The notes under the pieces are model-generated. The model did not search any database. It saw only the letters and a list, made by a program, of their open reading frames with translations, and was not told the origin of the DNA. From Candidatus Epulonipiscioides saccharophilum (GTDB lineage: Bacteria; Bacillota; Clostridia; Lachnospirales; Cellulosilyticaceae): 64,000 nt of DNA. The position numbers were made by a program, and so were the translations under genes. The first letter of the stretch is position 1. Every line of letters starts with the position of its first letter. The DNA lies in assembly GCA_002007295.1 (NCBI GenBank), contig LNZM01000099.1:1-64000 (forward strand), given 5' to 3'. This document shows positions 43,609 to 54,631 of this stretch, piece by piece.

Positions 43609-44232
43609 ATGGCAAATATTAGTGTTTTAAATATGGCAGGCAAGAAAGTTGGCGAAGTATCTTTAAGCGATGAAATCTTTGCAGTAGAAATAAAAGAGCA
43701 TCTTGTTCATCAAGCAGTGGTATCTTACCTTGCAAATCAGCGTCAAGGAACACAATCTACAAAGACACGTGCGGAAGTTCGTGGAGGCGGTAGAAAACCT
43801 TGGCGACAAAAAGGTGGCGGTCGAGCAAGACAAGGTTCAATTCGTTCACCTCAATGGACAGGTGGTGGTGTTGTTTTTGCACCGAAGCCTAGAGATTATT
43901 CGTTTAAGTTTAATAGAAAAGAAAGACAACAAGCTTTAAAATGTGCATTGACTAGCCGAGTTAATGAGAATAAGATTATTGTATTAGATGAACTTCAATT
44001 ACAAGAAGCTAAAACTAAAGCTATGGTTAAGGTTTTGGATGCACTACAACTGAAAAAAGCTTTGATTGTAACTGAAGGCCCGTATGTTTTGGATATAAAA
44101 AGAGCAGCAGGAAATATCCAAGGAGTAAAAACTTCAGGAGTAAACAATATAAATGTGTATGATATTTTGAAATATGACACTTTTGTAGTAACTAAAGAAG
44201 CTCTTTCAAAAATTGAGGAGGTGTATAAATAA
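43609..44232 (+). CDS. rplD: 50S ribosomal protein L4
   Basis: 207 residues. [26 protein letters not shown] marks the extended loop lining the exit tunnel, where macrolide-resistance mutations occur. In other bacteria L4 is the repressor of this operon, so the leader at 42345 is a candidate site. AAAGGAGGAG precedes the ATG. Confidence 0.97.
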   Translation: MANISVLNMAGKKVGEVSLSDEIFAVEIKEHLVHQAVVSYLANQRQGTQSTKTRAEVRGGGRKPWRQKGGGRARQGSIRSPQWTGGGVVFAPKPRDYSFKFNRKERQQALKCALTSRVNENKIIVLDELQLQEAKTKAMVKVLDALQLKKALIVTEGPYVLDIKRAAGNIQGVKTSGVNNINVYDILKYDTFVVTKEALSKIEEVYK

Positions 44233-44531
44233 TGGCTGATATAAAATATTATGATGTAATAAAGAAACCGGTTGTTACAGAAAAAAGTATGGGCATTATG
44301 GAAGACAAGAAGTATACCTTTATTGTACACCCTAGTGCAACAAAAGTTCAAATTAAAGAAGCTGTAGAAAAAATGTTTCCGGATGTAAAAGTTGAACGTG
44401 TTAATACTATGAACTATGATGGTAAAACAAAGCGCCGTGGACGAACTCAAGGTAAAACCAGCAAATATAAAAAAGCTATTGTAAAACTTACAGAAGCAAG
44501 TGTTGATATCAATTTCTTCCAAGGTATGTAA
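44232..44531 (+). CDS. rplW: 50S ribosomal protein L23
   Basis: 99 residues; [13 protein letters not shown] and [18 protein letters not shown] are family signatures. L23 sits at the tunnel exit and docks trigger factor and SRP. The start overlaps the rplD stop by one base (TAATG). Confidence 0.96.
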   Translation: MADIKYYDVIKKPVVTEKSMGIMEDKKYTFIVHPSATKVQIKEAVEKMFPDVKVERVNTMNYDGKTKRRGRTQGKTSKYKKAIVKLTEASVDINFFQGM

Positions 44532-44605
44532 TAAGCCTAAAGAAATTTGATCTAAAATGAAACACGTGGCAGAGTGTAACAAAAATCGAAAGGAGAATTA
44601 AAGAG

Positions 44606-45439
44606 ATGGCAATTAAGAAATATAGACCATATACACCGTCTAGGAGACATATGACATCTTCATCATTTGAAGAAATTACCAAATCGACTCCAGAAAAATC
44701 TCTTGTGGTCAAATTAAAGAAAAATTCTGGTAGAAACAACCAGGGTAAGATTACTGTTCGTCATCGTGGTGGCGGCGCTACTATAAAGTATAGAATTATC
44801 GACTTTAAGAGAAATAAAGACGGTATTCCAGCTGTAGTAGCTAGTATAGAATACGATCCAAATAGAACAGCAAATATTGCTCTTTTAAATTATGTAGATG
44901 GAGAAAAGAGATATATTATTGCACCAGAAGGCCTAAAGGTTGGAGACAAGCTTATGAGTGGAGAGCAGGCCGAGATTAGAATAGGTAATGCACTTAGAAT
45001 GAAGGATATGCCTGTTGGTGTAAGCATTCACAATTTAGAGATGAAACCAGGAAAAGGTGGTCAATTAGTTAGAGCGGCTGGTCTTAGTGCTCAACTTATG
45101 GCTAAGGAAGGAAAATACGCTACTGTTAAACTTCCATCTGGAGAAATGAGACTACTTCCTATAGAGTGTAAAGCAACTATTGGTGTAATTGGTAACGGTG
45201 ACCATGAGCTTATAAATATTGGTAAGGCAGGACGCAAGCGTCATATGGGTATACGTCCAACAGTGCGTGGGTCCGTTATGAATCCAAACGATCACCCACA
45301 TGGTGGTGGTGAAGGTAGATCTCCAATTGGTAGACCTGCTCCTTGTACTCCTTGGGGTAAACCGGCTCTTGGATATAAGACAAGAAAGAAAAACAAGCAT
45401 TCAAATAAGTATATCGTTCGTCATCGTGATAAGAAATAA
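44606..45439 (+). CDS. rplB: 50S ribosomal protein L2
   Basis: 277 residues; [20 protein letters not shown] and the C-terminal [21 protein letters not shown] with the conserved His near the peptidyl-transferase centre. AAAGGAG precedes ATG 44606 after a 74-base gap. Confidence 0.98.
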   Translation: MAIKKYRPYTPSRRHMTSSSFEEITKSTPEKSLVVKLKKNSGRNNQGKITVRHRGGGATIKYRIIDFKRNKDGIPAVVASIEYDPNRTANIALLNYVDGEKRYIIAPEGLKVGDKLMSGEQAEIRIGNALRMKDMPVGVSIHNLEMKPGKGGQLVRAAGLSAQLMAKEGKYATVKLPSGEMRLLPIECKATIGVIGNGDHELINIGKAGRKRHMGIRPTVRGSVMNPNDHPHGGGEGRSPIGRPAPCTPWGKPALGYKTRKKNKHSNKYIVRHRDKK

Positions 45440-45461
45440 GTTTATAAAGGAGGTTTAAGAC

Positions 45462-45746
45462 GTGGCTCGTTCAATAAAAAAAGGACCGTTTGCTGATGAT
45501 CATCTTCTTAAGAAAATAGATGCTATGAACGCTGCAGACGAAAAAAAGGTTATAAAAAGTTGGTCTCGCAGATCTACTATATTTCCATCTATGGTAGGAC
45601 ATACTATAGCACTTCATGACGGAAGAAAACATGTTCCTGTATTTATTACAGAGGATATGGTTGGTCATAAACTAGGAGAGTTTGCCTTAACTAGAACGTA
45701 TCGAGGACATGGTAAAGATGCGGAGAAAAGATCTAGGGTTAGATAA
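45462..45746 (+). CDS. rpsS: 30S ribosomal protein S19
   Basis: 94 residues with [16 protein letters not shown] and [28 protein letters not shown]. It begins at GTG 45462 after AAGGAGG. S19 forms part of the A-site finger bridge in the 30S head. Confidence 0.97.
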   Translation: MARSIKKGPFADDHLLKKIDAMNAADEKKVIKSWSRRSTIFPSMVGHTIALHDGRKHVPVFITEDMVGHKLGEFALTRTYRGHGKDAEKRSRVR

Positions 45747-45773
45747 ATTTAATAGAAAGGAGTTGTTAATAAG

Positions 45774-46172
45774 ATGGCTAAAGGACACAGATCACAGATA
45801 AAAAGAGATAGAAATGAAGAACAAAAAGAGCAAAGACCTTATGCTAAAGCTAGATATGTTAGACTTTCTAGTTCAAAAGCTAAAATTGTGCTAGACCAAA
45901 TTAAAGGTAAAGATATCCGAACAGCTATAGGTATTTTAAGGTATACACCAAGATATGCAGCAGATATCATTATAAAAATTTTAAATTCTGCAGTTGCGAA
46001 TGCGGAGCACAATAATGGGTTAAATGCAGCAAACTTAATTGTTCAAGAAGCGTATGCTACGCAAGGGCCTACTCTTAAAAGAATTCGTCCAAGAGCGCAG
46101 GGACGTGCGTTTAGAATCGAAAAGAAGACTAGCCACATAACCGTGGTATTAAATGAGAGAAATCTAGGATAG
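45774..46172 (+). CDS. rplV: 50S ribosomal protein L22
   Basis: 132 residues. [23 protein letters not shown] and the tunnel hairpin ending [18 protein letters not shown] are typical. The N-terminus is about 18 residues longer and more charged ([20 protein letters not shown]) than the short forms; such extensions occur in Clostridia. Confidence 0.96.
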   Translation: MAKGHRSQIKRDRNEEQKEQRPYAKARYVRLSSSKAKIVLDQIKGKDIRTAIGILRYTPRYAADIIIKILNSAVANAEHNNGLNAANLIVQEAYATQGPTLKRIRPRAQGRAFRIEKKTSHITVVLNERNLG

Positions 46173-46182
46173 GAGGTTAAAA

Positions 46183-46842
46183 ATGGGTCAAAAAGTAAAT
46201 CCTCATGGATTAAGAGTAGGAATTATTAAAGATTGGGATGCAAGATGGTTTGCAGATAAAAAAACTTTTGCTGATTGTTTGGTTGAAGATGATAAGATTA
46301 GAAAATTTATCAAGAAAAAGCTTTATGCTGCTGGAATAGATAGAATAGAAATCGAAAGAATGTCTGGCAAACTTAGAGTTCATGTTTCTACAGCTAAGCC
46401 TGGTATTGTTATTGGTAAAGGTGGAGCATCTATAGAAGCTCTTCGCCAAGAAGTACAAAAGATGACAAAAGAAAGAGTGTCAATAAATATTGTACAGATT
46501 GATAGACCAGAAATAAATGCGCAATTAGCAGCTGAAAACGTAGCACTTCAGTTAGAAAACCGTACAGCGTTTCGTAGAGCTATGAAACAAGTTATGGGAC
46601 GAGCTATGAAAGCTGGAGCTAAGGGTATAAAAGTTTCTTGTTCTGGCCGCTTAGGTGGGGCTGAAATGGCAAGGACCGAAGCTTATTCAGAGGGTACAAT
46701 TCCACTACAAACCTTAAGAGCTGACATAGAGTATGGTTTTGCAGAAGCGGATACAACTTATGGTAAGCTTGGTATTAAAGTATGGATCTACAAAGGAGAA
46801 GTACTTCCTCAAAAAACAGTTAAGGAAGGGAGCGAAAAATAA
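46183..46842 (+). CDS. rpsC: 30S ribosomal protein S3
   Basis: 219 residues with [13 protein letters not shown], the KH-domain loop [15 protein letters not shown] and [13 protein letters not shown]3 lies at the mRNA entry. AGGAGG precedes ATG 46183; the stop overlaps the rplP start by one base. Confidence 0.98.
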   Translation: MGQKVNPHGLRVGIIKDWDARWFADKKTFADCLVEDDKIRKFIKKKLYAAGIDRIEIERMSGKLRVHVSTAKPGIVIGKGGASIEALRQEVQKMTKERVSINIVQIDRPEINAQLAAENVALQLENRTAFRRAMKQVMGRAMKAGAKGIKVSCSGRLGGAEMARTEAYSEGTIPLQTLRADIEYGFAEADTTYGKLGIKVWIYKGEVLPQKTVKEGSEK

Positions 46843-47282
46843 TGTTAATGCCAAAAAGAGTAAAGCGCCGTAGACAATTTCGAGGGCGTATGAAAGGCAA
46901 AGCTACTCGTGGTAATAAAATCACTTATGGTGAGTACGGAATTATTGCATTAGAGCCAGGATGGATAAAATCCAATCAAATTGAATCAGCCCGTATTGCT
47001 ATGACACGTTATATTAAGCGTGGTGGTAAAGTTTGGATTAAGATATTCCCGGATAAGCCTGTTACAGCAAAACCAGCTGAAACAAGGATGGGTTCTGGTA
47101 AAGGTTCGCCTGAGTATTGGGTGGCTGTAGTAAAACCAGGTCGTGTTATGTTTGAACTTTCGGGCGTAGCAGAAGAAGTGGCAAGAGAAGCACTTAGGTT
47201 AGCAATTCATAAATTGCCAATCAAATGTAAAGTCGTTTCTCGTGCGGAACAAGAAATGGTAGGTGATGGTAGTGAAAACTAA
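46842..47282 (+). CDS. rplP: 50S ribosomal protein L16
   Basis: 146 residues; [25 protein letters not shown] and [24 protein letters not shown] are conserved. It contacts A-site tRNA. The end overlaps the rpmC start by 11 bases. Confidence 0.97.
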   Translation: MLMPKRVKRRRQFRGRMKGKATRGNKITYGEYGIIALEPGWIKSNQIESARIAMTRYIKRGGKVWIKIFPDKPVTAKPAETRMGSGKGSPEYWVAVVKPGRVMFELSGVAEEVAREALRLAIHKLPIKCKVVSRAEQEMVGDGSEN

Positions 47283-47532
47283 AGAAATTTTGAACGATTT
47301 AAGAGCTAAAAATTCTGAAGAGTTACAGGCTGAATTGGTAAGTGCAAAAAAAGAACTTTTTAATCTAAGATTTCAAAATGCTACCAATCAGTTGGACAAT
47401 ACAGCACGTATTAAAGATGTAAGAAAAAATATTGCACGTATTCAAACAATTCTTACACAACAAGAACCGAAAAAAGAACACATTTTAAGAGGTTCTCGTG
47501 AGAAAAGAAAAGCTTGTAAAGGCCATAAATAA
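47272..47532 (+). CDS. rpmC: 50S ribosomal protein L29
   Basis: 86 residues from GTG 47272 ([14 protein letters not shown]), with AGGTG six bases upstream; earlier in-frame GTG/ATG codons at 47263 and 47266 overlap that site. The helical hairpin [20 protein letters not shown] is diagnostic. The C-terminal tail of about 20 residues, rich in Lys/Arg, is longer than usual for L29. Confidence 0.93.
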   Translation: MKTKEILNDLRAKNSEELQAELVSAKKELFNLRFQNATNQLDNTARIKDVRKNIARIQTILTQQEPKKEHILRGSREKRKACKGHK

Positions 47533-47550
47533 AGGATAGGAGGGAAAAAA

Positions 47551-47808
47551 GTGGAGCAAAGGAATTTACGCAAAACCTTAATTGGTATTGTTACCAGTGA
47601 CAAAATGGATAAAACAATTACCGTGGCTGTGGTAAACAGTGTTAAGCATCCTCTTTATGGCAAAATTATAAAGAGAACATACAAACTTCATGCACATGAT
47701 GAGCAGAACGAATGCCGAAAAGGTGATAGAGTTAAAGTTATGGAAACTAGGCCACTATCTAAGCTAAAAAGATATAGATTAGTGGAGATTGTAGAAAAAG
47801 CTAAATAG
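47551..47808 (+). CDS. rpsQ: 30S ribosomal protein S17
   Basis: 85 residues from GTG 47551 (AGGAGG upstream). [21 protein letters not shown] and [23 protein letters not shown] are family signatures. Confidence 0.97.
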   Translation: MEQRNLRKTLIGIVTSDKMDKTITVAVVNSVKHPLYGKIIKRTYKLHAHDEQNECRKGDRVKVMETRPLSKLKRYRLVEIVEKAK

Positions 47809-47881
47809 TTAGTGTGATAAGATTTAAGCAAGTATCTACGGTAAGCAGTTTATTTTATATAAAAGAAGGAGGAACCTTACA

Positions 47882-48250
47882 GTGATCCAACAAGAAAGCA
47901 GATTAAAAGTTGCAGATAACACCGGTGCAAAAGAGTTACTTTGTATACGTGTAATGGGTGGCTCTACAAGGCGCTACGCTAGTGTCGGTGATATTATTGT
48001 TGCTTCAGTTAAACAAGCAACACCCGGGGGCGTTGTCAAAAAAGGAGACGTTGTAAAAGCAGTAGTTGTTCGTACAGTTAAAGAGATCAGAAGAGCAGAC
48101 GGGTCATATATTCGTTTTGATGAAAACGCAGCAGTAATTATCAGAGAGGATAAAAATCCGAGAGGAACCCGTATTTTTGGACCAGTAGCGAGAGAGTTAA
48201 GAGAGAGAAAGTATACAAAAATCTTATCCCTTGCTCCAGAGGTTTTATAG
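47882..48250 (+). CDS. rplN: 50S ribosomal protein L14
   Basis: 122 residues from GTG 47882, with [19 protein letters not shown] and the ending [12 protein letters not shown]. It forms an intersubunit bridge and the docking site for RsfS. GGAGGA lies nine bases upstream. A 73-base gap with no clear signal separates it from rpsQ, the classical S10/spc boundary. Confidence 0.97.
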   Translation: MIQQESRLKVADNTGAKELLCIRVMGGSTRRYASVGDIIVASVKQATPGGVVKKGDVVKAVVVRTVKEIRRADGSYIRFDENAAVIIREDKNPRGTRIFGPVARELRERKYTKILSLAPEVL

Positions 48251-48260
48251 GAGGGTAGAA

Positions 48261-48593
48261 ATGAAAACAAGGCTAAAAAAAGGCGACAAAGTAATCATTA
48301 TCGCCGGTAAAGATAAAAAGACCAAAAATAGCTCTGGCGAAGGTGTTATTACTTTTATCGACAGAAAAAAGGATAGAGTTATAGTTGAAGGTTTAAATAT
48401 GGGAACTAAACATTTTAAGCCAACTAACACTAATAATCAGGGTGGTAGAATAGAAAAAGAGATGCCTATACACATTTCTAATGTAATGTATTCTTACAAA
48501 GGAAATCCGGTTCGTTTAGGTGTTGATTTTAAAGAAGATGGTAAGAAGTTTCGTGTTGCTATAGTAAAAGGCGAGCGTATAGCAATAGATTAA
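48261..48593 (+). CDS. rplX: 50S ribosomal protein L24
   Basis: 110 residues with a KOW motif (KGDKVIIIAGKDKKTKNSSGEG) and the GRIEKEMPIHISNVMY segment. L24 is an assembly initiator of the 50S subunit. I start it at ATG 48261 preceded by AGGAGGG, not at the TTG within rplN. Confidence 0.96.
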   Translation: MKTRLKKGDKVIIIAGKDKKTKNSSGEGVITFIDRKKDRVIVEGLNMGTKHFKPTNTNNQGGRIEKEMPIHISNVMYSYKGNPVRLGVDFKEDGKKFRVAIVKGERIAID

Positions 48594-48618
48594 TTAAGAA
48601 GGAAAGGAGAAAAACTAA

Positions 48619-49161
48619 GTGACTGCTAGATTAAAAACGGAATATAATGAAAAAATCGTAGATGCGATGATGAGTAAGTTTCAATATAAAAATAGGCTAC
48701 AAGTGCCTAAAGTTGAGAAAATAGTTATTAATATGGCTATTGGAGAAGCGAAGGATAATGCAAAAATCCTAGAGAGTGCTTCAAGAGATTTAGAGATGTT
48801 GTCTGGACAAAAACCTATTATAACTAGGGCTAAAAAGTCCGTAGCTGCGTTTAAGTTACGAGAGGGTATGCCTATAGGATGTAAAGTAACACTTAGGGGC
48901 GCTAAAATGTATGAATTTTTAGATCGTCTTGTAAATGTTGCACTTCCTAGAGTTAGAGACTTTAGAGGAGTAAGTTCTAAATCTTTTGATGGCCGTGGAA
49001 ACTATGCTATGGGAGTTAGAGAACAACTTATTTTTCCAGAGATAGAGTATGATAAAATCGATAAAGTTAGAGGTATGGACATAATAGTTGTAACTACCGC
49101 AAAAACGGATGAAGAATCAAGAGAGTTATTAACACAATTTGGTATGCCATTCCAAAAATAA
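48619..49161 (+). CDS. rplE: 50S ribosomal protein L5
   Basis: 180 residues from GTG 48619. [41 protein letters not shown] and [18 protein letters not shown] are diagnostic. It binds 5S rRNA and contacts P-site tRNA. Confidence 0.97.
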   Translation: MTARLKTEYNEKIVDAMMSKFQYKNRLQVPKVEKIVINMAIGEAKDNAKILESASRDLEMLSGQKPIITRAKKSVAAFKLREGMPIGCKVTLRGAKMYEFLDRLVNVALPRVRDFRGVSSKSFDGRGNYAMGVREQLIFPEIEYDKIDKVRGMDIIVVTTAKTDEESRELLTQFGMPFQK

Positions 49162-49187
49162 GGGCTAAACTTTAAGAGGAGGTTATC

Positions 49188-49373
49188 ATGGCAAAAAGAT
49201 CTATGAAAGTGAAGCAACAAAGACCAGCTAAATTTTCTACACAAGCATATTCAAGATGCAAGATTTGTGGTCGTCCACATGCTTATATTAGAAAATATGG
49301 TATATGCCGTATTTGCTTCAGAGAATTAGCTTATAAAGGACAAATACCAGGTGTAAAAAAAGCAAGCTGGTAA
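49188..49373 (+). CDS. rpsN: 30S ribosomal protein S14, zinc type (S14Z)
   Basis: 61 residues with the two CxxC pairs CKIC and CRIC that bind zinc, the short C+ form. Its N-terminus [23 protein letters not shown] is typical. AGGAGG precedes the ATG. No zinc-free paralogue is in the window. Confidence 0.97.
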   Translation: MAKRSMKVKQQRPAKFSTQAYSRCKICGRPHAYIRKYGICRICFRELAYKGQIPGVKKASW

Positions 49374-49397
49374 AATAAGAAAGGAGGATTTACAAAG

Positions 49398-49799
49398 ATG
49401 ACAATGAGTGACCCAATTGCAGATATGCTTACTAGAATTAGAAACGCTAATACTGCAAAACATGACAGTGTTGAAATACCTTCTTCTAAGATGAAGAGAG
49501 CTATCTCCGAAATTTTATTAGAAGAGGGATATATAAAAGGTTATGAAGTAATAGAAGACGGCGTAAAGCAGACCATTAGGATGAAACTTAAATATGGTAA
49601 AAATAAGAGCGAAAAGATTATATCTGGCATAAAGAAAATATCTAAGCCTGGATTAAGAGTATACGCAGATACTGAACATTTACCAAGAGTTTTGGGAGGT
49701 TTAGGTACAGCTATTATTTCTACTAGCAAAGGTGTCGTAACGGACAAGGTAGCTAGAAAGCAAAAAATAGGTGGAGAAGTTATAGCATTTATTTGGTAA
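49398..49799 (+). CDS. rpsH: 30S ribosomal protein S8
   Basis: 133 residues; [23 protein letters not shown] and the C-terminal [26 protein letters not shown] are conserved. S8 controls the spc operon by binding mRNA in E. coli; no such site could be recognised here. AAGGAGG precedes ATG 49398; an ATG two codons later is possible. Confidence 0.97.
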   Translation: MTMSDPIADMLTRIRNANTAKHDSVEIPSSKMKRAISEILLEEGYIKGYEVIEDGVKQTIRMKLKYGKNKSEKIISGIKKISKPGLRVYADTEHLPRVLGGLGTAIISTSKGVVTDKVARKQKIGGEVIAFIW

Positions 49800-49818
49800 A
49801 ATAAAGGAGGTGCAAGGC

Positions 49819-50358
49819 ATGTCACGTATTGGTAGAATGCCAATAGAAATTCCGGCTGGAGCTACAGTTAGTCTTGGAGACGAGAATCACGTTACTGTAA
49901 AAGGGCCAAAAGGAACACTAGAAAAATCTTTTGACAAAGCAATGAGTATTTCAGTAGAAGGCAATCAGGTTGTAGTAACAAGACCTAATGACTTAAAAAG
50001 AAATAGAGCATTGCATGGACTTACTAGAAGCTTGATTTTTAACATGGTTACAGGTGTAACTAATGGATATAAAAAAGAGTTAGAAATCAATGGTGTAGGA
50101 TATAGAGCACAAAAACAAGGTAAGAAATTAGTTTTATCTCTTGGATACTCTCATCCAGTTGAAATGAACGATCCAGAAGGGATCACAACAACTATAGAGG
50201 GAAATAAGATTATTGTTACTGGTATTAATAAAGAACACGTTGGTCAATTTGCAGCTGAAATCAGAATTAAGCGTCCACCAGAGCCGTATAAGGGCAAAGG
50301 TATTAGATATGTTGATGAAGTTGTAAGACGTAAAGAAGGTAAAACTGGTAAGAAATAA
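49819..50358 (+). CDS. rplF: 50S ribosomal protein L6
   Basis: 179 residues from ATG 49819 ([14 protein letters not shown]), with AAAGGAGGTG upstream; the GTG at 49810 is part of that site. [22 protein letters not shown] and [14 protein letters not shown] are signatures. Located near the factor-binding stalk base. Confidence 0.97.
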   Translation: MSRIGRMPIEIPAGATVSLGDENHVTVKGPKGTLEKSFDKAMSISVEGNQVVVTRPNDLKRNRALHGLTRSLIFNMVTGVTNGYKKELEINGVGYRAQKQGKKLVLSLGYSHPVEMNDPEGITTTIEGNKIIVTGINKEHVGQFAAEIRIKRPPEPYKGKGIRYVDEVVRRKEGKTGKK

Positions 50359-50389
50359 TCGGTGAAATAATCTGTAAAGGAGACAAACA

Positions 50390-50752
50390 ATGGTACACAA
50401 AGAATCACGTACTGCTATTCGAGAGAAGAAGCATAAAAAAGTTCGTAATAAAATTTCTGGAACTAGCAATAGACCAAGACTTTCTGTATTTAGAAGTGAA
50501 AAGCATATATATGCACAAATCATCGATGATACTAAAGGCATAACTATTGCTTCAGCTTCAAGTATAGCAAAAGAGCAAAAACTTGAAAATGGTGCGGATA
50601 TTGAAGCAGCAAAGAAAGTTGGTAGTTTAATTGCTAAAAATGCAATATCTAAAGGTGTAAAAGAAGTCGTATTTGACAGAGGTGGATTTATATATCATGG
50701 TAGAGTAAAGGCTTTGGCTGACGCAGCTAGAGAAGCTGGACTACAATTCTAA
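50390..50752 (+). CDS. rplR: 50S ribosomal protein L18
   Basis: 120 residues; [11 protein letters not shown]-type start ([21 protein letters not shown]), [14 protein letters not shown] and the end [14 protein letters not shown]. It binds 5S rRNA with L5. AAAGGAG upstream. Confidence 0.97.
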   Translation: MVHKESRTAIREKKHKKVRNKISGTSNRPRLSVFRSEKHIYAQIIDDTKGITIASASSIAKEQKLENGADIEAAKKVGSLIAKNAISKGVKEVVFDRGGFIYHGRVKALADAAREAGLQF

Positions 50753-50771
50753 AAGAAAGGAGAACGATACG

Positions 50772-51284
50772 GTGGCAAGAAGACAATTATTTGATTATAA
50801 AACAATGGAACTAGAAGAAAAAGTTGTTACTATTAAGAGAGTAACAAAAGTTGTTAAAGGTGGACGTACTTTTCGTTTTTCAGCTTTAGTTGTAGTAGGA
50901 GATAGAAATGGTCATGTAGGTGTAGGCTTAGGTAAGGCCATGGAAATACCAGATGCTATAAAAAAAGGAATAGAAGATGCAAAGAAAAACTTAATTTATA
51001 TCGAAAGAAACGATGTAGATAGTATATATCACCCACTTGTTGGAGATTTTGGTGGAGCTAGCGTTTTACTAAAACCGGCTTTTGAAGGAACAGGTGTTAT
51101 TGCAGGAGGTCCGGCACGTGCTGTGCTAGAGTTAGCTGGAATAAGAAATATAAGAACAAAATCATTAGGTTCTAACAACAAGAAAAACGTAGTTCATGCA
51201 ACTATCGAAGGGCTTGCAGCATTGAAAACACCTAGTTCAGTAGCAAAATTACGTGGCAAAACTGTTGCTGAGATTTTGGGTTAG
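50772..51284 (+). CDS. rpsE: 30S ribosomal protein S5
   Basis: 170 residues from GTG 50772. The double-stranded-RNA-like domain starts [23 protein letters not shown], followed by [15 protein letters not shown] and [11 protein letters not shown]-type sequence. It affects decoding fidelity. AAAGGAG upstream. Confidence 0.97.
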   Translation: MARRQLFDYKTMELEEKVVTIKRVTKVVKGGRTFRFSALVVVGDRNGHVGVGLGKAMEIPDAIKKGIEDAKKNLIYIERNDVDSIYHPLVGDFGGASVLLKPAFEGTGVIAGGPARAVLELAGIRNIRTKSLGSNNKKNVVHATIEGLAALKTPSSVAKLRGKTVAEILG

Positions 51285-51293
51285 GAGGACGAC

Positions 51294-51479
51294 ATGGCAA
51301 AGATTAAAGTAACACTTATTCGATCTACTATAGGCGCTGTTCCAAAACACAAGAAGACAGTAGAAGCGTTGGGGCTTCGTAAAATCAACAGTTTTAATAT
51401 TCACCAAGATAATGCTGCGATACGTGGTATGGCCAGACAAGTATGCCATTTAGTAAAAGTAGAAGAGTTAGCTGAATAA
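51294..51479 (+). CDS. rpmD: 50S ribosomal protein L30
   Basis: 61 residues; AKIKVTLIRSTIGAVPKHKKTVEALGLRKI is the L30 signature. AGGAGG lies just before ATG 51294, nine bases after rpsE. Confidence 0.97.
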   Translation: MAKIKVTLIRSTIGAVPKHKKTVEALGLRKINSFNIHQDNAAIRGMARQVCHLVKVEELAE

Positions 51480-51498
51480 TTAATAAGGAGGTGTAAAG

Positions 51499-51939
51499 AT
51501 GGATTTATCTAGTTTAAAGCCATGCGAAGGCTCCAAAAAAGAAGCTTTTCGTGTTGGTCGTGGGCATGGATCCGGTAATGGAAAGTTTGCTGGTCGAGGT
51601 AGAGATGGCCAAAATTCTAGAACTGGTGGAGGCGTAAGACCTGGATTTGAAGGTGGCCAAATGCCATTATACAGAAGGATTCCGAAACGAGGATTTACTA
51701 ATAGAAATTCTAAGGATATTGTAGGTATAAATCTGGAACTTTTAAATAGGTTTGAAGATGGAGCTACAATAACTGTAAATTCAATGAAAGAAGCAGGAAT
51801 TATTAAAAACTCTAGAGATGGAGTAAAGATTCTTGGAAAAGGCGAATTAACTAAAAAATTAAATGTAGCCGCTAATGCGTTTAGCGAAGGAGCAAAGCAG
51901 AAGATTGAAGCTTTGGGTGGTAAAGTCGAGGTGATGTAG
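51499..51939 (+). CDS. rplO: 50S ribosomal protein L15
   Basis: 146 residues; the glycine-rich N-terminal extension [22 protein letters not shown] and [18 protein letters not shown] are diagnostic. AAGGAGGTG precedes the ATG, and secY begins one base after the stop. Confidence 0.97.
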   Translation: MDLSSLKPCEGSKKEAFRVGRGHGSGNGKFAGRGRDGQNSRTGGGVRPGFEGGQMPLYRRIPKRGFTNRNSKDIVGINLELLNRFEDGATITVNSMKEAGIIKNSRDGVKILGKGELTKKLNVAANAFSEGAKQKIEALGGKVEVM

Positions 51940-51940
51940 G

Positions 51941-53197
51941 GTGTTTAAAACTCTTAGGACGGCTTGGAAGGTACCAGATCTGAGAAAAAGAATAATGTTT
52001 ACTTTTTGGATGATGGCTTTGCTTAGAGTAGGGGCAATTATCCCCGCCCCGGGGGTAAATCCAGCAGCAATAAAGGAAATGTTGGCTAATATTGGCGACA
52101 ACAATTTGCTAGGCCTTATGAATGTATTTACCGGTGGTGGTTTTTCCACTATGGCGATCTTTGCATTCGGTGTTGGACCTTATATCACGTCATCAATCAT
52201 TATTCAATTATTAACAATTGCATTTACTAAATTAGAAGAAATTTCTAAAGAAGGTGAAGACGGTAGAAAACGTATTAATAGGATAACACGGTATTTAACT
52301 TTGCTTATTGCTATTATGCAGGGAAGTGCCACCACTCTTCTTTTATATAATCAAAATATTTTAATGGCTAGAACTCCGCTTTATTTTTGTTTAACTTTAC
52401 TTTCGTTTGTATCTGGTTCTTTATTAGTTATGTGGATTGGAGAACAGATGGCAGTAAAAGGGGTTGGAAACGGTATATCGTTGATAATCTTTGTTAACAT
52501 TGTATCTACGTTACCTCAAACGGTAACTACTCTTAGAAGTACGGATATTCCTATTGCAATAATAGCTCTTGTCTTAATAATATTAATGATAGGTTTTGCA
52601 GTTTTAATGTCTTTAGGAGAACGTCGTATACCAGTACAGTACGCTAAGAGGATGTCTGGAAGAAAAATGTATGGTGGGCAAAGTCAAAATATTCCTATTA
52701 AAGTAAATTTAGCAGGAGTATTACCAGTAATCTTTGCAATGTCGCTTATACAATTTCCAGAAATAGTTACTAATATATTTATAAAAAATCCATCTGAGGG
52801 ATGGCTAACTGTCATTGATAATTTAAGATGGACAACACCTATAGGTGGAACTATATATGTTGTATTAATTTTTGCATTCGCTTTCTTTTATTCATCTATT
52901 GCATTTAATCCAGTGGATATTGCAGCTAATATGAAGAAAAGCGGCGGATTTATTCCTGGCATAAGACCTGGAAAACCAACATCAGACTATCTTTCTAAAA
53001 TAGCAACGCATGTTACGTTAGTAGGTGCGATTTTCCTATCGATAGTAGCTCTGACACCTGTTTTATTCCAGGTAGTTTTAAATGTACCGATTGCTTTTGC
53101 AGGAACTTCACTTTTAATCGTAGTTGGAGTTGCTCTAGAAACAGTTAAAGGGATAGAATCTCAAACGCTTATGCGATCATATAAAGGATTTTTATAA
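51941..53197 (+). CDS. secY: Protein translocase subunit SecY
   Basis: A 418-residue channel subunit with ten membrane helices. Conserved parts are RKRIMFTFWMMALLRVGAIIPAPG, GVGPYITSSIIIQLL, the cytoplasmic loop GERRIPVQYAKRM and IRPGKPTSDYL. The start is GTG 51941, coupled to rplO, with GAGGTGATGTAGGG upstream. It exports proteins with SecA and SecE/G. Confidence 0.98.
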   Translation: MFKTLRTAWKVPDLRKRIMFTFWMMALLRVGAIIPAPGVNPAAIKEMLANIGDNNLLGLMNVFTGGGFSTMAIFAFGVGPYITSSIIIQLLTIAFTKLEEISKEGEDGRKRINRITRYLTLLIAIMQGSATTLLLYNQNILMARTPLYFCLTLLSFVSGSLLVMWIGEQMAVKGVGNGISLIIFVNIVSTLPQTVTTLRSTDIPIAIIALVLIILMIGFAVLMSLGERRIPVQYAKRMSGRKMYGGQSQNIPIKVNLAGVLPVIFAMSLIQFPEIVTNIFIKNPSEGWLTVIDNLRWTTPIGGTIYVVLIFAFAFFYSSIAFNPVDIAANMKKSGGFIPGIRPGKPTSDYLSKIATHVTLVGAIFLSIVALTPVLFQVVLNVPIAFAGTSLLIVVGVALETVKGIESQTLMRSYKGFL

Positions 53198-53217
53198 AAG
53201 GGAAAGGAATGTTAAAG

Positions 53218-53865
53218 ATGAGATTAATTTTATTAGGTGCACCCGGAGCAGGCAAAGGAACGCAGGCAGAAATGCTGACTGAATTACTAAATATTCCAAT
53301 CATTTCTACAGGAAATATGTTTCGTAAGCATGTATCTGAAGGTACAGAACTTGGAATAAAGGCTAAAGCTTATATGGATGAAGGAAAACTTGTGCCGGAT
53401 GAGTTGACTATTGAAATAGTTAAAGATAGAATCACTAAAGACGATTGTAAAAAGGGGATTATCTTTGATGGTTTTCCTCGAACGATCGCTCAGGCTCAAG
53501 CACTAGATCAATTACTTTTAGATCTTAACATGCCTCTTGACAAAGTTTTAAATGTTGAAGTACCTGATAGTGATATTGTAGAACGTATGGCTGGGAGAAT
53601 GGTTTGTCCAAAATGTGGTACACCATATCATAAAAAGTTTAAAGTAGAAAAAGCACAAGGTTATTGTGATTATTGTCAAACAAAGCTTGTTCAAAGAGAT
53701 GATGACAAAGAAGAAACGGTAATAAAACGCCTTAATATTTATCATCAGCAAACTCAACCGCTAATTGACTACTATAAAGCTAAAGGCATTTTAATAGAAA
53801 TTGATGGACTTGGATCTGTAGTTGAAATAAGTGACCGAGTCAAGAAAGCATTAGGAGTAGAATAA
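53218..53865 (+). CDS. adk: Adenylate kinase
   Basis: A 215-residue enzyme catalysing ATP + AMP to 2 ADP. The P-loop GAPGAGKGTQ, AMP-binding STGNMFRKHV and FDGFPRTIAQA are present, and the long LID carries four zinc-binding cysteines (CPKCGTPYH, CDYC) typical of Gram-positive forms. I start it at ATG 53218 (AAAGGA ten bases upstream) rather than ATG 53209, which sits on the ribosome-binding site. Confidence 0.96.
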   Translation: MRLILLGAPGAGKGTQAEMLTELLNIPIISTGNMFRKHVSEGTELGIKAKAYMDEGKLVPDELTIEIVKDRITKDDCKKGIIFDGFPRTIAQAQALDQLLLDLNMPLDKVLNVEVPDSDIVERMAGRMVCPKCGTPYHKKFKVEKAQGYCDYCQTKLVQRDDDKEETVIKRLNIYHQQTQPLIDYYKAKGILIEIDGLGSVVEISDRVKKALGVE

Positions 53866-53866
53866 T

Positions 53867-54631
53867 ATGGCGATATCCATTAAAACTGAAAAAGAAATAG
53901 CAATTATGAGAGAAGCTTCTGATATTTTAATAGAAACTCACAAATATATGGCTAAACATATGAAAGTTGGAATAACAACAAGAGAACTAAATAATTTAGC
54001 AGATAGCTTTATTCGCTCTAATAAAGCTGTTCCATCTTTTAAAGGACTATACGGATATCCTGCGTCTGCTTGTATTTCGATAAATGAAGAAGTAGTACAC
54101 GGTTTACCAACACAGCGAAAATTAAAAAATGGAGATATTGTTAGCATAGACATGGGTGTCTTTTATAAAGGCTACCATTCTGATGCTGCAAGAACTCATG
54201 CAATAGGTAATGTAGCACCTGAAACTTTGGAATTGATAAAAGTAACGAAACAAAGCTTCTTTGAAGCCATGAAGTTTGCCCGAGCGGGAAATCATTTAGG
54301 GCAAATTTCTCAGGCGATACAAGATTATTGTGAGTCACATGGATACGGAGTTGTTAGAGATTTAGTTGGGCATGGAATAGGAAAAAAAGTTCATGAGGAT
54401 CCTCAAATTCCAAATTATAAGCCCAAGGGTCGAGGAGTGTTGTTAGAGCCAGGTATGACTTTTGCAATTGAGCCTATGATAAATCTTGGGACTTGGCAGG
54501 TATACGTTATGAGTGATAATTGGACATATGTGACTCGTGATGGACTGCCCTCTGCACACTATGAGAATACTATTGTAATTACGGATGCCGATCCGCTTAT
54601 ATTAACGTTAGAGCCGGAGGAGCGGTTATGA
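53867..54631 (+). CDS. map: Methionine aminopeptidase, type I
   Basis: A 254-residue metallopeptidase removing the initiator methionine. Metal ligands are in VSIDMGVFYKGYHSDAART (two Asp), GHGIGKKVHEDP (His), FAIEPMI (Glu) and the final HYENTIVIT (Glu). It begins one base after adk, and the four-base overlap with the next gene suggests coupling. Confidence 0.96.
   Translation: MAISIKTEKEIAIMREASDILIETHKYMAKHMKVGITTRELNNLADSFIRSNKAVPSFKGLYGYPASACISINEEVVHGLPTQRKLKNGDIVSIDMGVFYKGYHSDAARTHAIGNVAPETLELIKVTKQSFFEAMKFARAGNHLGQISQAIQDYCESHGYGVVRDLVGHGIGKKVHEDPQIPNYKPKGRGVLLEPGMTFAIEPMINLGTWQVYVMSDNWTYVTRDGLPSAHYENTIVITDADPLILTLEPEERL

Noticed and set aside
43995-44582. 195-codon frame antisense to rplD/rplW
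   Set aside because: It lies wholly over two certain ribosomal protein genes and has no supporting signal.
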